A stretch of 64,000 nt of DNA from Catenulispora sp. EB89 (GCF_041261445.1 NZ_JBGCCU010000040.1:27360-91359); one strand, 5' to 3'; numbered from the stretch's first letter, positions 1-8,707 are shown. Translations and numbers: made by a program. Notes: generated from the sequence alone by a model not told the origin.

Positions 1-739
1 CGGACGTGCCCGCCGGGAAGTCGATCAGCTTGAGCTGCGCCGTGTAGTCGAAGTGGAACGCACGCTCCGCCGGCGCCACCACGCGCACGTCAGCACTCTG
101 CGGCACCGCGATGTTCGACCACCAGTACACCGGCGTCGGCGTCTCGGCCGGGTTGTGCAGCGCGACGTGCACCAGCAGCGTCGGCGACCCCGCCGGCAGC
201 CACGCGTCGACCGTCATCACCACCCGCCGCATCCGCTCGAACTCGTACATCCGCAGCACCGGCGTGCCGTCCGGCGCGCTCAGCCGCACCGCGTGCAGCG
301 GTTCGCAGGTCAGCGGCCAGTGCCCGGTGCCGCCGAGGTTCCACTCCACGCCGCCGGCCAGCCAGGCGTCGCGCAGTGCGAGGTTCGCCGGCTGCAGGAT
401 CGGGTTGCGGTGCAGCAGTTCGCGGCCGGTCGGCCGGTGCACCAGCGACCACAGGCGGCCGCCGTGGTCCGGGAGGAACGTGGCGGTCAGCACCTCGTTC
501 TCCAGCACCAGAGTCGGCAGCTCGCGGTCCGTGCGCTCGCGGGTGTAAGAGTCCTGCGTCGTGTACGGCAGCAGCGTCGGGGGCCGGCCGTAGTCCAGGT
601 TCCGGGCCATGTCCGGGTACGGGGCCACGGCGGAGTCGAAGCCGGGCCTGGCGATCCCGTGCAGGATCGGCAGCCGGCCCGCGGCCGGGTCGGCGGCGCC
701 CGGGATGCGCAGGACGTCGCGTCGGAGTTCGGTGGTCAC
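1..739 (-). CDS. DUF5107-domain protein, 3' end cut by window edge
   Basis: Partial gene reading toward position 1; 246 codons are visible and the C-terminus lies outside the window. The start is a GTG at 737-739 overlapping the TGA of the upstream permease gene (GTGA), so it is translationally coupled to the ABC transporter. The protein is clearly paralogous to the complete DUF5107 protein at 4207-6201. Shared stretches include an LLPYT..D.YTRE block near residue 57, a GGRL..L.HRPTGRELLH block near residue 93, GGVEWNLG near residue 129 and PVYWWS near residue 202. DUF5107 proteins commonly sit beside sugar ABC transporters and have a mutarotase-like beta-sandwich; no reaction can be assigned. 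Whether a C-terminal TPR region follows, as in the paralogue, cannot be seen. Confidence 0.85.
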   Translation of the reverse strand, partial: MTTELRRDVLRIPGAADPAAGRLPILHGIARPGFDSAVAPYPDMARNLDYGRPPTLLPYTTQDSYTRERTDRELPTLVLENEVLTATFLPDHGGRLWSLVHRPTGRELLHRNPILQPANLALRDAWLAGGVEWNLGGTGHWPLTCEPLHAVRLSAPDGTPVLRMYEFERMRRVVMTVDAWLPAGSPTLLVHVALHNPAETPTPVYWWSNIAVPQSADVRVVAPAERAFHFDYTAQLKLIDFPAGTS

Positions 740-1605
740 TTGCCTATCCCCACTGTCATACCTTGGATGATGCGGCTGCCGAGCCAGCTGAACAACGCGA
801 TCATCGGGGCCAGCACCACGCACACCCCGGCGAACATCGCGCCCCAGTCCAGGCCGTTGAGCTGGGCCTCCTGGACGAAGTTGGACAGCGCGACGGGCAA
901 CGTCACCTTGTCCTGGCTGTGGGTCAGCACGATCGCGAACAGCGTCTCGTTCCAGGCCGAGATGAACTGCAGCAGGAACGCGGTGACCAGGCCGCCGCGC
1001 GCCACCGGCAGGATGACGCGGGTGAACGTGCGCAGCGCGCCGGCGCCGTCCAGGACCGCGGCCTCCTCCAGCACCTGCGGGATGCCGGCGAAGAAGCCGG
1101 TCAGCAGGTAGACGGTGAACGGCATCGCAAGACCCAGATACACCAGGATCAGGCCGGGCTGGGAGTCGTCCAGGTTCACCTTGGCCATGCCGATGAACAG
1201 CGGCACCACCATCACCTGGCCGGGCACTCCCAGGCCCATCGCGAAGGTCATGCTCATGGCGCCGGAGACCCGGTTGCGGCGGCGGGCCAGCGCGTAGGCG
1301 CAGGGCGCGGCGACCGCGACGGCCAGCACCGAGGACAGCACCGCGACCAGCACGCTGTTCAGCGCCGCGCGGCCGAAGCCGCCGTCGGAGAACACCTTGC
1401 TGTAGTTGGCGAACTTCGGATGCGTCGGCGCGCCGAAGGGGTGGTTGAGGATGTCGGTGCCGTCGCGCAGCGAGGTGAGCAGGATCCAGCCGATCAGCGC
1501 GATGTCGGCGGCGACCACCACCCACACCACGCCGGTGGCGATGCGCATGGGCAGGCTGGCGGGCTTGCGCTTGCGCCGGGCGGCGGTCGTTGTTCGGGAC
1601 GTCAT
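736..1605 (-). CDS. Carbohydrate ABC transporter permease, MalG-type
   Basis: 289-aa inner-membrane subunit of an ABC sugar importer. Six hydrophobic segments are visible, the first at about residues 21-44. The cytoplasmic EAA loop that docks the ATPase is at about residues 180-200 (E-E-A-A-V-L-D-G-A-G, ending I-L-P). It follows the MalF-type permease gene after 13 bp and overlaps the start of the DUF5107 gene by 4 bp, so it belongs to one minus-strand operon. No ATPase gene is present in the visible part of the locus; in actinobacteria such permeases often use a shared MsiK-type ATPase encoded elsewhere. The exact sugar cannot be read from the sequence. Confidence 0.93.
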   Translation of the reverse strand: MTSRTTTAARRKRKPASLPMRIATGVVWVVVAADIALIGWILLTSLRDGTDILNHPFGAPTHPKFANYSKVFSDGGFGRAALNSVLVAVLSSVLAVAVAAPCAYALARRRNRVSGAMSMTFAMGLGVPGQVMVVPLFIGMAKVNLDDSQPGLILVYLGLAMPFTVYLLTGFFAGIPQVLEEAAVLDGAGALRTFTRVILPVARGGLVTAFLLQFISAWNETLFAIVLTHSQDKVTLPVALSNFVQEAQLNGLDWGAMFAGVCVVLAPMIALFSWLGSRIIQGMTVGIGK

Positions 1606-1618
1606 GAGCTCCCCCGGA

Positions 1619-2596
1619 TCAGTACTCGATGGGGTCGCGGCGCAGCAGCCTGCGCAGCACGACCGTGAAGACGACCACCAGGAACAGGCTCACCAGCGCG
1701 GCGGCCGTGGCCAGGCCCAGCTGCGGGGTCGAGGCGGTCGGGAAGGCCTCGATGTAGACGTACATGGCGGTGTTCCAGGAGTCCGACGGCGGCTGGGAGC
1801 CGCTGCTGCCGCCGTACATCAGGATCAGCTCGAAGATCTTCACCGAGCTCACCGTCCACAGCACCGCGCACACCGAGATCACGTCCCAGCACATCGGCAG
1901 CGTGACGTGCCGGAAGCGCTGGAAGGCGTTGGCGCCGTCGAGTTCGGCGGCCTCGTAGAGGTACTCCGGGATCTGGTCGACGGCGGCCATCAGGATCGCG
2001 GTGTAGTAGCCGGTGGCCGTCCACACCAGGGTGCCCAGGATCATCGTCTGCAGGTGCTCGGTGGCCAGCCACTGCGGCGGATGGCTCCAGCCGAGCGCTT
2101 CGAGGGTCTTGTTCACCGGGCCGGTGGGGGAGAACAGGACGCCCGCGGCGATCCCGAACACCATCGCGTTCACCAGGCACGGGAAGAACAGCACTGAGCG
2201 GGCGAACAGCTTGCGGTTCATCTCGCGCAGGATCAGCATCAGCGCGAAGGCGAACGCGAAGGTGAGGATGCCGCCGACGAAGAGGATCTTCAGCGTGTTG
2301 GTCAGCGAGTGCCGGAAGATCGGGTCCTGCCACAGGGTCTGGTAGTTCTTCAGACCCCGCCACTTCTTCGGGCCGATGCCGTCCCACTTGTAGAGGCTGG
2401 TCCAGGCCGCGTAGCCGACCGGGACCAGGAACAGCACGACGTAGATCAGGACGGCCGGCGTGGTGAACGCCCAGAACATGCGGCGCCGGGAACGCTCCAG
2501 CGGGGCCGCGCCGACCGGGGGACGCGAGGCGGACCCGCCCCGGACGCGGCGCGTCCGGGACGAGTCTTGGAGGGTGACAGGGGTGGCGGTGCTCAT
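1619..2596 (-). CDS. Carbohydrate ABC transporter permease, MalF-type
   Basis: 325-aa membrane permease partner of the MalG-type protein. The N-terminal ~40 residues are Arg/Ser-rich and cytoplasmic, the first membrane segment spans about residues 43-65, and the EAA loop lies at about 214-234 (YEAAELDGAN...TLP). I chose the ATG at 2594-2596, 5 bp after the binding-protein stop; the reading frame stays open far upstream but that part lies antisense-frame inside the binding-protein gene. Together with its neighbours it forms a CUT1-type sugar importer. Confidence 0.93.
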   Translation of the reverse strand: MSTATPVTLQDSSRTRRVRGGSASRPPVGAAPLERSRRRMFWAFTTPAVLIYVVLFLVPVGYAAWTSLYKWDGIGPKKWRGLKNYQTLWQDPIFRHSLTNTLKILFVGGILTFAFAFALMLILREMNRKLFARSVLFFPCLVNAMVFGIAAGVLFSPTGPVNKTLEALGWSHPPQWLATEHLQTMILGTLVWTATGYYTAILMAAVDQIPEYLYEAAELDGANAFQRFRHVTLPMCWDVISVCAVLWTVSSVKIFELILMYGGSSGSQPPSDSWNTAMYVYIEAFPTASTPQLGLATAAALVSLFLVVVFTVVLRRLLRRDPIEY

Positions 2597-2601
2597 CGTG
2601 G

Positions 2602-3918
2602 TCAGCTCTGGCTCTTCCAGAACGAGACCTGCGCGGACTTCATCTTCGCCACGAAGGTCGCGGCGTCGATCTTGCCGTGCCAGAAGTCCAGGTAGTTCTG
2701 GTTCCAGACCTTGGTGGTCCAGTCGCCGGCCACGCCGTCGAAGGTGAGGCGCAGCTTGGGCGCGTTCAGGGTCTTCTGCACGTCGGCCAGCTCCGCCGGG
2801 GCCGGGATGTCGGTGCGCGGTGTGAGGTTGCCGGCCACGGTGGAGATGCCGGACAGCGTCTTCTTCTGCAGGAAGTAGGCCATGAACTGCTCGGCCTGGC
2901 TGACGTTCTTGGCGTTCTTGGTCAGCGCGAAGCCGAAGACCATCGAGTCCGGCTGGGTCGCGCCCGGCGGGAGCATGAAGCCGTACTTCCAGGTCGCCGG
3001 GATCTGCTTGGCGACCTCGGCGGTGACCCAGTTGCCGTTCATCAGGAACCCGGCCTTGCCGCCGGCCCAGTTGGTCTGCTGCGCCGGGTACTTCGTCGCG
3101 GTGTAGGTCGGGATGATGTAGCCGCCCTTGACCAGCTGCTCGACCTGCTGCGCGGCCTTCAGGACCGCCGGGTTGTCCCAGCTGGCGCCGGTCTTGTCGG
3201 TGGCCAGGTCGTTGAAGTTCACGCCGCCGGCGCTGACCAGGTAGTCGAACCACAGGCCGTTGGTCCAGGGGTCCTCACCCTCGGAGGCCAGGCACGGCTC
3301 GCTCTTGGCCTTCAGGGCGTCGCAGACCTTGATGAAGTCGTCCCAGGTGGCCGGCTGCGAGGTCATCGCGGCCGAGACAGTCGGGTCGGCGGAGTCGTAG
3401 AAGACGCCCGCGGTGCTGGCCTCGTACGGGATCACCCAGTGCTGGCCGCCGTCGGGGTCCTTGGGCAGCGAGTCGAAGTACTTCGACGGGATCGCGTCGG
3501 AGACCTTCTCGTTGTCGGTCGGGATGGTCATGCCCAGGACCGCCGAGAGGTCCTTGGCGTTGCCGTTCTGGGCCGCCGCGCCGTAGATGACGTCCGCGCC
3601 CTCGTCCCACATGTCCGGCGCCTTGCCCGCGGCCATCGCCGGGCCGATCTTCTTGGCCACGTCCCGGCCGGTCCACTCGACGTTGACCTTGATGCCGGTG
3701 TCGGCGGTGAACTGGGTGATCGCGGCCTGGATCACCTTGGCCTGCGGCTCGTCCTGGCGCCACATCGACCAGTAGCTGAAGCTGCCGCCGGACTTGCCGG
3801 AGCCGGAGCCGGACGAGGTGCTGCTCTTGCTGCTGGAACACGCGCTCACACCGACCGCGAGGACGGCGGCGGTGGCTATCGCGAGAAGCCGGGGGCTCCG
3901 GCCGGTGCTGCTGCCCAT
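2602..3918 (-). CDS. Extracellular solute-binding lipoprotein (family 1)
   Basis: 438-aa substrate-binding protein of the sugar ABC importer. A basic start (RSPR), hydrophobic core and lipobox V24-S25-A26-C27 mark it as a lipoprotein; a Ser/Gly-rich linker of about 18 residues follows. The mature part has the SBP family 1 pattern (FSYWSMWRQDEPQ near residue 47, GKAPDMW near residue 98, GNAKDLS, PYEASTAGVFYD). Being first in the transporter operon and preceded by a 288-bp gap with regulator-like boxes, it is probably the promoter-proximal gene. The ligand is unknown. Confidence 0.93.
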   Translation of the reverse strand: MGSSTGRSPRLLAIATAAVLAVGVSACSSSKSSTSSGSGSGKSGGSFSYWSMWRQDEPQAKVIQAAITQFTADTGIKVNVEWTGRDVAKKIGPAMAAGKAPDMWDEGADVIYGAAAQNGNAKDLSAVLGMTIPTDNEKVSDAIPSKYFDSLPKDPDGGQHWVIPYEASTAGVFYDSADPTVSAAMTSQPATWDDFIKVCDALKAKSEPCLASEGEDPWTNGLWFDYLVSAGGVNFNDLATDKTGASWDNPAVLKAAQQVEQLVKGGYIIPTYTATKYPAQQTNWAGGKAGFLMNGNWVTAEVAKQIPATWKYGFMLPPGATQPDSMVFGFALTKNAKNVSQAEQFMAYFLQKKTLSGISTVAGNLTPRTDIPAPAELADVQKTLNAPKLRLTFDGVAGDWTTKVWNQNYLDFWHGKIDAATFVAKMKSAQVSFWKSQS

Positions 3919-4206
3919 ATTCGTTTCCTCCGAAGGCTTCCACGGACCGCCGATCGGCCGCGTGAAGGATCAATGCGGATCGCATGGGGATCACTCGGGG
4001 TGCTGGGAGGAGACAGTAGGACGCCGCTCGCGTGAACTACAAGCATTCTTTGCAAGATTTCTTTTGGTGATGCGAGATTGAGATCTTTGATTGCACAGGC
4101 TCGCAGGAAGTTGCAAAAGCTGCGAGAAACGGCGGCGCAAGACGGCCGCGCCGCTGTGAGCTGGGGCGGAGCCGGATGTTCCGAGGAAGGGGGCTGCTAA
4201 GGCCTG
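3919..4206. promoter_or_regulatory. Promoter region of the sugar ABC operon
   Basis: 288-bp gap between the binding-protein start (3918, minus) and the end of the DUF5107 gene. It is noticeably A+T-rich at about 4040-4125 compared with the flanking genes, as expected for a promoter. It contains the DeoR-type candidate box at 4046-4060. No gene is seen in it. Confidence 0.6.
4046..4060 (-). promoter_or_regulatory. Candidate DeoR-type operator (transporter copy)
   Basis: On the minus strand this reads AAATCTTGCAAAGAA. It matches 14 of 15 bases of AAATCTTGCAAGGAA at 6287-6301 upstream of the deoR-type gene. Two promoters of one catabolic locus sharing a box suggests a common local regulator. 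Assignment to the DeoR protein is inference. Confidence 0.5.
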
Positions 4207-6201
4207 CTACAGCTGGCGGACGCTGTAGTCGTAGCTGCACGGCAGCGGGTGCTCTTCGCGCAACCGCTGTGACACGACCGGACCGAGCCCGCCGGCCTGC
4301 CGGGAGTGGAACTCCCACCACATGTCCGACAGCGGGTCCTCGCCCTCGCGGACGTCCTCGACGACCAGACCGGTCTCCAGGATCCGGCGGGCGCGCACCA
4401 GATCGCCGGCGTCCAGGGCGGCGCGGCACTCCAGCATCAGGATCCGCCCGGCGAAGCGGTCGGGCTCCTTGAGCCGGTCGACGATGTCGAGCGCCTCGGC
4501 GGGGCGTTCGGCGTGGATCAGGGCGCGCAGCGTCTCGATGGTGAGCGGGCGCAGGCGCGGCGAGAGCTGCCAGGCGCGCAGGTAGCGGTCGGCGGCCTCG
4601 CCCGGGAGGCCCTCGGACTCGTCGAGGATCGCCAGATTCCGGTGCGCCCACGCGGTTTCGGCCTGGGCCATGGACTTCTCCCAGGCCTCGCGCGCGCCGG
4701 TCAGGTCGCCGCCGTGGTAACGGTTCACGCCCAGGTGGAGCCAGGTGAACCAGGTCGCGTGCGCGGGGTCGGAGGTGGCTTTCTCCAGCAGCGCGCGCCA
4801 GACCGGGCCGACCGCGTAGGACGACGGCGGCAGCGCCGGGGCCGGCGTCGGCATCTGGCCCTTGCGCACCAGCGAGAGCCAGGACTGCTGGTCGCGGCCG
4901 ATGGTGGCGTCGGGGAAGGGCGTGCCGGGCAGGTTCAGCGCACGGTTGCGGCCCAGGGCGCGGCGTTCCAGGGCGCCCCAGCCGGTGCCGGCGTGCAGGA
5001 CCTCCTCCGGCGGCTTCTCGGCCAGCGCGGTCATGGTCGCGAGCTCTTCGTCGAGGCGGTGCGCGGGGAGCAGGTCGGCGAGTGCGGCGGCCGCGGCTTT
5101 GGTGGCGTCGGGCCATTTCGCGCCGTGCACCTCGTCGGGATCCGTCTGGAGCAGGCCGTACGCCTCGACCCAGGACCACGACTGGCGCCCCGGGAGCCGC
5201 AGGTGTTCCAGCTGGGTGCGGGCCAGGCCGGCCTGGATCTCGAAGTACTCGTGGCGCGGGCCGGACAGCCAGTCCTGCCAGTTGCGCCCGCCGGAGCCGG
5301 TGCCCCAGTGGAACAGCTTGCGGCCGCGCATCCGGTCGGTCGAGGTCTGGAAGAGCCCTGATCCGCTCGCGTCGACGGCGGCGATCCAGCGGCGCTCGCC
5401 GTCCGGGATCTCGGCGAAGTAGTCGGCGCCGTAGTCGATGCGGCCGGGGTAGGACGTGTCGGCGTCGCGCCAGCGCGGGAACGGGATGCGGCGCATCTTG
5501 CCGGTGTAGGAGAAGTGGTACGCCGAGGTCGCGGGCATCAACGCGCGGGAATCAGGGGTCTGCGGTACGGCGGCGCTGCTCCACCAGTAGACCGGGGCGT
5601 CCTCCGGGAAGGGGTTGTGCACGCGGACGTGCACCAGCAGGACCGGGGAGCCGTCGGGCAGGTAGCAGTCGAGCTGGTAGACCAGGCGGCGCTGGCGCTC
5701 GTACTCGTACATGCGCAGGACCGGCGTGCCGTCGTCCCGGGTGAGGCGGACGGCGTGCATCGGGGAGCAGGTGAGGGCGGTGTGGCCGAAGGTGCCGAGG
5801 TTCCACTCGACGCCGCCGGCGAACCAGGCGTTGCGCAGCGCCAGGTTGGCGAGCTGGAGCTTCGGCGGGAAGTGCAGCAGCTCGCGGCCGCTGGGGCGGT
5901 GGCGCAGGGACATCAGGCGGCCGCCGTAGCCGAGGAGGAACTCGGCGCGCAGCAGGTCGTTCTCCAGAACCGCCGTGACCAGCTCCCGGTCGGGGGTCTC
6001 GCGGGTGTAGCCGTCCTGGAAGGTGTAGGGGAGCAGGGACTCGACGTGGCCGTAGCCGAGGTTGGCGACCATTTCGGCGTCGGCCTCGGAGACGTCCAGG
6101 CCGCCGCGCGGATCCGCGAGCTTGCGTAGCGGCGGAAGCGGGTTCTCCGGGCCGAGCGCGGCCACGGGCAGGAGCGCGGAGGCCAGGCGCAGGACGCTCA
6201 A
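4207..6201 (-). CDS. DUF5107-domain protein with C-terminal TPR-like region
   Basis: 664-aa complete protein. Residues ~40-330 are the DUF5107 domain (LLPYTFQDGYTRET, GGRLMSLRHRPSGRELLHF, AGGVEWNLGTFGHT, PVYWWSSAAVP). Residues ~440-600 look like helical TPR repeats (for example HLGVNRYHGGDLTGAREAWE, HRNLAILDESEG). No signal peptide or membrane segment is visible, so it is probably cytoplasmic. It is upstream of the ABC transporter on the same strand and diverges from the DeoR-type regulator 140 bp away. It is a paralogue of the truncated DUF5107 gene at 1-739. Its role in sugar handling is inferred from context only; the reaction is unknown. Confidence 0.9.
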   Translation of the reverse strand: MSVLRLASALLPVAALGPENPLPPLRKLADPRGGLDVSEADAEMVANLGYGHVESLLPYTFQDGYTRETPDRELVTAVLENDLLRAEFLLGYGGRLMSLRHRPSGRELLHFPPKLQLANLALRNAWFAGGVEWNLGTFGHTALTCSPMHAVRLTRDDGTPVLRMYEYERQRRLVYQLDCYLPDGSPVLLVHVRVHNPFPEDAPVYWWSSAAVPQTPDSRALMPATSAYHFSYTGKMRRIPFPRWRDADTSYPGRIDYGADYFAEIPDGERRWIAAVDASGSGLFQTSTDRMRGRKLFHWGTGSGGRNWQDWLSGPRHEYFEIQAGLARTQLEHLRLPGRQSWSWVEAYGLLQTDPDEVHGAKWPDATKAAAAALADLLPAHRLDEELATMTALAEKPPEEVLHAGTGWGALERRALGRNRALNLPGTPFPDATIGRDQQSWLSLVRKGQMPTPAPALPPSSYAVGPVWRALLEKATSDPAHATWFTWLHLGVNRYHGGDLTGAREAWEKSMAQAETAWAHRNLAILDESEGLPGEAADRYLRAWQLSPRLRPLTIETLRALIHAERPAEALDIVDRLKEPDRFAGRILMLECRAALDAGDLVRARRILETGLVVEDVREGEDPLSDMWWEFHSRQAGGLGPVVSQRLREEHPLPCSYDYSVRQL

Positions 6202-6231
6202 CCGACGGCCCCCTAGGATTTGGCGCTGATG

Positions 6232-6301
6232 GGTCTACAGCTTGCAGGCAGGTCTACACCTTGCAGGATTGCTTCAGTGTGCCAGAAAATCTTGCAAGGA
6301 A
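6232..6301. promoter_or_regulatory. Triple CTTGCA(A/G)G cluster upstream of deoR-type gene
   Basis: Two 17-bp direct repeats, 6232-6248 and 6251-6267, read GGTCTACA(G/C)CTTGCAGG with one mismatch and a 19-bp period. A third related element, AAATCTTGCAAGGAA, lies at 6287-6301. The cluster sits in the divergent gap between the DUF5107 gene and the regulator, so it can control both. Likely binding site of the DeoR-family protein (inference). Confidence 0.55.
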
Positions 6302-6341
6302 GGTCACGATCTCAGCATGGAGTGCGCGGAAGGAGCTTGGC

Positions 6342-7127
6342 GTGAACCGCTACGAGCGCTGGAGTGTCCTGCTGGAGATGCTCGCCGAGCTGGGCAAGCT
6401 GGAGATCGAGGAGACCGCGGAGAAGCTGGGGGTCTCGGCGGCCACCGTGCGCCGCGACTTCGACGAGCTCGCCGCACAGCAACTGCTGTCCCGAACGCGC
6501 GGCGGCGCCACGGCCCACAGCGTCTCCTACGACCTGCCGCTCCGCTTCAAAGTCGCCCGCCACGCCCCGGAGAAGCAGCGCATCGCCTCGGTCGCGGCCG
6601 GCATGGTCGCGGTCGGCTCCACGGTCGGCATCAACGGCGGCACCACCGCCACGGAGGTGGCGCGCGCCCTGGCGACCCGCGCGGACCTGGCGGGCGAGCA
6701 GCGCGGCCCGGCGGTGACGGTGGTGACGAACGCACTGAACATCGCCCAGGAACTGGTGGTCCGCCCCTACCTGCACGTGGTCGCGACCGGCGGCGTCGGC
6801 TCCCCCAAATCCTACGAACTGGTCGGCCCGGTAGCAGCGGCGATGCTCGAGCGCGTGGCCCTGGACCTGGCCATCCTCGGCGTGGACGCCCTGGACGCCG
6901 AGCACGGCGCCAGCGCCCACAACGAGGCGGAGGCGACAGTGAACCAAACCCTGGCCTCGCGCGCACGCCACGTGGTGGTGGTCGCCGACTCATCGAAGCT
7001 GGGCCGGCGCGCGTTCGCGCGGATCTGCCCGATCTCGGACGTCACGACGCTGGTGACGGATGGGGACGCGCCGGAGGAGATGGTGGGGCGGTTCACGGAG
7101 CTGGGGGTGCGGGTGGTGCGGGCTTAG
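6342..7127 (+). CDS. DeoR/GlpR-family sugar-responsive transcriptional regulator
   Basis: 261 aa from a GTG at 6342 preceded by AGGAG at 6331-6335. An upstream in-frame TTG at 6261 would place the operator cluster inside the gene, so I reject it. Residues ~5-55 form the DeoR winged helix (RRDFDELAAQQLLSRTRGGA). The C-terminal ISOCOT-like sensor domain has the phosphosugar-binding INGGTTA signature at about 97-103 and VVVADSSKLG near 220. Family members are usually repressors released by phosphorylated sugars. It diverges from the DUF5107/ABC locus and most likely controls it. Confidence 0.92.
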   Translation: MNRYERWSVLLEMLAELGKLEIEETAEKLGVSAATVRRDFDELAAQQLLSRTRGGATAHSVSYDLPLRFKVARHAPEKQRIASVAAGMVAVGSTVGINGGTTATEVARALATRADLAGEQRGPAVTVVTNALNIAQELVVRPYLHVVATGGVGSPKSYELVGPVAAAMLERVALDLAILGVDALDAEHGASAHNEAEATVNQTLASRARHVVVVADSSKLGRRAFARICPISDVTTLVTDGDAPEEMVGRFTELGVRVVRA

Positions 7128-7176
7128 GAGGGCTCCGCACGCCAGCCAACACACCAAGCCAGCTGTATCCGACACG

Positions 7177-7213
7177 CCTCGCGCGTTGCCACCCCGACCT
7201 GCGTGGCGCGAGG
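7177..7213. terminator. Weak inverted repeat between convergent genes
   Basis: CCTCGCGC at 7177-7184 pairs with GCGCGAGG at 7206-7213 across a 21-nt loop, between the deoR-type stop and the convergent hypothetical gene. The long loop and lack of a T-run make terminator function uncertain. Confidence 0.3.
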
Positions 7214-7235
7214 CCGGTACCGGCGAGTCGCAGCG

Positions 7236-7829
7236 TCAGCCGTCGGCGAGCGGCGCCCTGATGACCATATGCCGATCGATGTTCGCCACCACCGCCGCAG
7301 CCAGCTCGGCGTCGGCGCCGGTGTCCGCGGCCCAGTGCTCCACCGCCGCCAGGAAGTCGATCAAGTCCTCGCGCAGGGCGGCAAGCAGGCCGGGCAGGGC
7401 ATCGGTCGCGAGTGTCACAGCATTCTGCGATCCCCTGTCCTGCCGGATCGTGATGCCGTCGGCGGTCCGTTCGATAGCCGGCGTGGGATGGCCGAGCCAC
7501 GTGTCCGGCCATGCCCGCCAGCCTTCGAGGTCGGCGCAGCAGCCCGGGTGCACCGCCGTTTCGGCGTCGGCGGCGTGGATTCCGCCGGCGATGACCAGGT
7601 GGTCCGATGTGGCGATCCAGCGCAGTGCCTCGGTCGCGGTCGGTTCGGTGTCGGCGTCCTCCGGGCGGCACCACTTGGCCAGCGCCGCCATGACCGTGCC
7701 GATCGTGGCCGGGGCGGTCGCGCCGTCCAGGACGTCCCAGTGGAGCGTGTCCGTGCTGGCGATCGGCCATGGTGCGTCGTCCGCGTCGGCCCAGGGCTCG
7801 ATCTCCACCACCGCGCGCAGCGTCGCCAT
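7236..7829 (-). CDS. Hypothetical protein
   Basis: 197 aa from ATG 7829. An in-frame ATG at 7895 would add 22 residues and leave only a few bases before the divergent SIMPL gene. I do not recognise the family. The sequence is acidic and Trp-rich with no signal peptide or membrane segment. Visible features include a WPIAST stretch near residue 22, a conserved-looking PGCCADLEGWRAWPDTW segment in the middle, and an Ala/Leu-rich C-terminal helix. Codon use matches its neighbours. Start uncertain; no function is proposed. Confidence 0.6.
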   Translation of the reverse strand: MATLRAVVEIEPWADADDAPWPIASTDTLHWDVLDGATAPATIGTVMAALAKWCRPEDADTEPTATEALRWIATSDHLVIAGGIHAADAETAVHPGCCADLEGWRAWPDTWLGHPTPAIERTADGITIRQDRGSQNAVTLATDALPGLLAALREDLIDFLAAVEHWAADTGADAELAAAVVANIDRHMVIRAPLADG

Positions 7830-7846
7830 CCGCCGATCGTCCCATG

Positions 7847-7876
7847 CGGGAACCGAACCCCATCCGGGAACCGAAC
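7847..7876. repeat. 18-bp-period direct repeat in divergent promoter gap
   Basis: CGGGAACCGAAC occurs at 7847-7858 and exactly again at 7865-7876, between the hypothetical gene (start 7829) and the SIMPL-domain gene (start 7901). It may be an operator pair. If the hypothetical gene starts at 7895 instead, the repeat is coding. Confidence 0.5.
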
Positions 7877-7900
7877 GTAGATCGGCCGCATCCAACGGCC

Positions 7901-8707
7901 ATGGACCTCAACCTCAGCATCACCCGCCGGGCTCTCGTGCTCGGCGTCGCGACCGTGCTCGCCGCCGGCGGGGCGGTCGCCATCGGGATGTCCGGCGGTA
8001 GTTCGGCGCCGGATGCCAGTGCCGCGCCCTTTGGGGCCGCGCTCGTTGCGAACGGTGCGCCGGTGGCGCCGGATGCGTTTCCCGGCATCACCGTGGAGGG
8101 CACTGGGAAGGTGACCGGGACGCCGGACACGCTCGTGCTCAGCCTGAGCATCACCAAGGTTGCCTCGGATGTCAGCTCCGCGATGAACGGGGTCTCCGCG
8201 ACGATGGGTGCGGTGCAGGCCTCGCTGAGTGGGAACCACGTCGCGGCCGGCGACCAGAAGACGTCCGGGCTGAACGTCGGTCCGCAGTATGAGAATTCGA
8301 GTGGTAAGCCGACGGTCAGCGGATATCAGGCTTCGGAGAACCTGACCGTGACGCTGCGCGATCCGAAGTCCGCGGGCGCCGTCATCGGCGCGGCGACGAC
8401 GGCTGGTGGGAACGCCACCCAGATCTCCGGATTGTCGACCGATCTGCAGAATGACTCCGGGCCGCTGGCGCAGGCGCGGGACGCCGCCTTCAACGACGCC
8501 AAGGCGAAGGCCGAGCAGTACGCGAAGTCGGCGGGCCGCACTCTGGGCCAGGTGGTGCGGGTCGAGGAGAACGACGGCAACCCGGCCCCGACGCCGGTCA
8601 ACTTCGCGCCCATGGCGTCCGGGGCGTCGCCGGCGAACCCGGTGCCGATCCAGATGGGCAGTACCGATGTCACGGTGCAGGTGACCGTGGTGTTCAGCTT
8701 CGCTTGA
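7901..8707 (+). CDS. SIMPL-domain (DUF541) envelope protein
   Basis: 268 aa from ATG 7901 (MDLNLSITRR). A membrane anchor or uncleaved signal segment spans about residues 10-33 (ALVLGVATVLAAGGAVAIG). The rest is a SIMPL/DUF541 domain: ITVEGTGKVTGTPDTLVLSL near residue 64 and RDAAFNDAKAKAEQYAKSAG near residue 192 are the family's typical strands and central helix. Related proteins are oxidative-stress-linked periplasmic or secreted proteins of unclear biochemistry. A longer ORF upstream overlaps the divergent gene and is not used. It converges on the NUDIX gene 40 bp downstream. Confidence 0.85.
   Translation: MDLNLSITRRALVLGVATVLAAGGAVAIGMSGGSSAPDASAAPFGAALVANGAPVAPDAFPGITVEGTGKVTGTPDTLVLSLSITKVASDVSSAMNGVSATMGAVQASLSGNHVAAGDQKTSGLNVGPQYENSSGKPTVSGYQASENLTVTLRDPKSAGAVIGAATTAGGNATQISGLSTDLQNDSGPLAQARDAAFNDAKAKAEQYAKSAGRTLGQVVRVEENDGNPAPTPVNFAPMASGASPANPVPIQMGSTDVTVQVTVVFSFA

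Noticed and set aside
4037..5179. 380-aa minus ORF overlapping the DUF5107 gene
   Set aside because: Arg/Pro/Gly-rich off-frame reading of the DUF5107 gene.
6261..6341. TTG-start N-terminal extension of the DeoR regulator
   Set aside because: It would place two operator-like repeats in coding sequence; the GTG at 6342 has a good ribosome-binding site.
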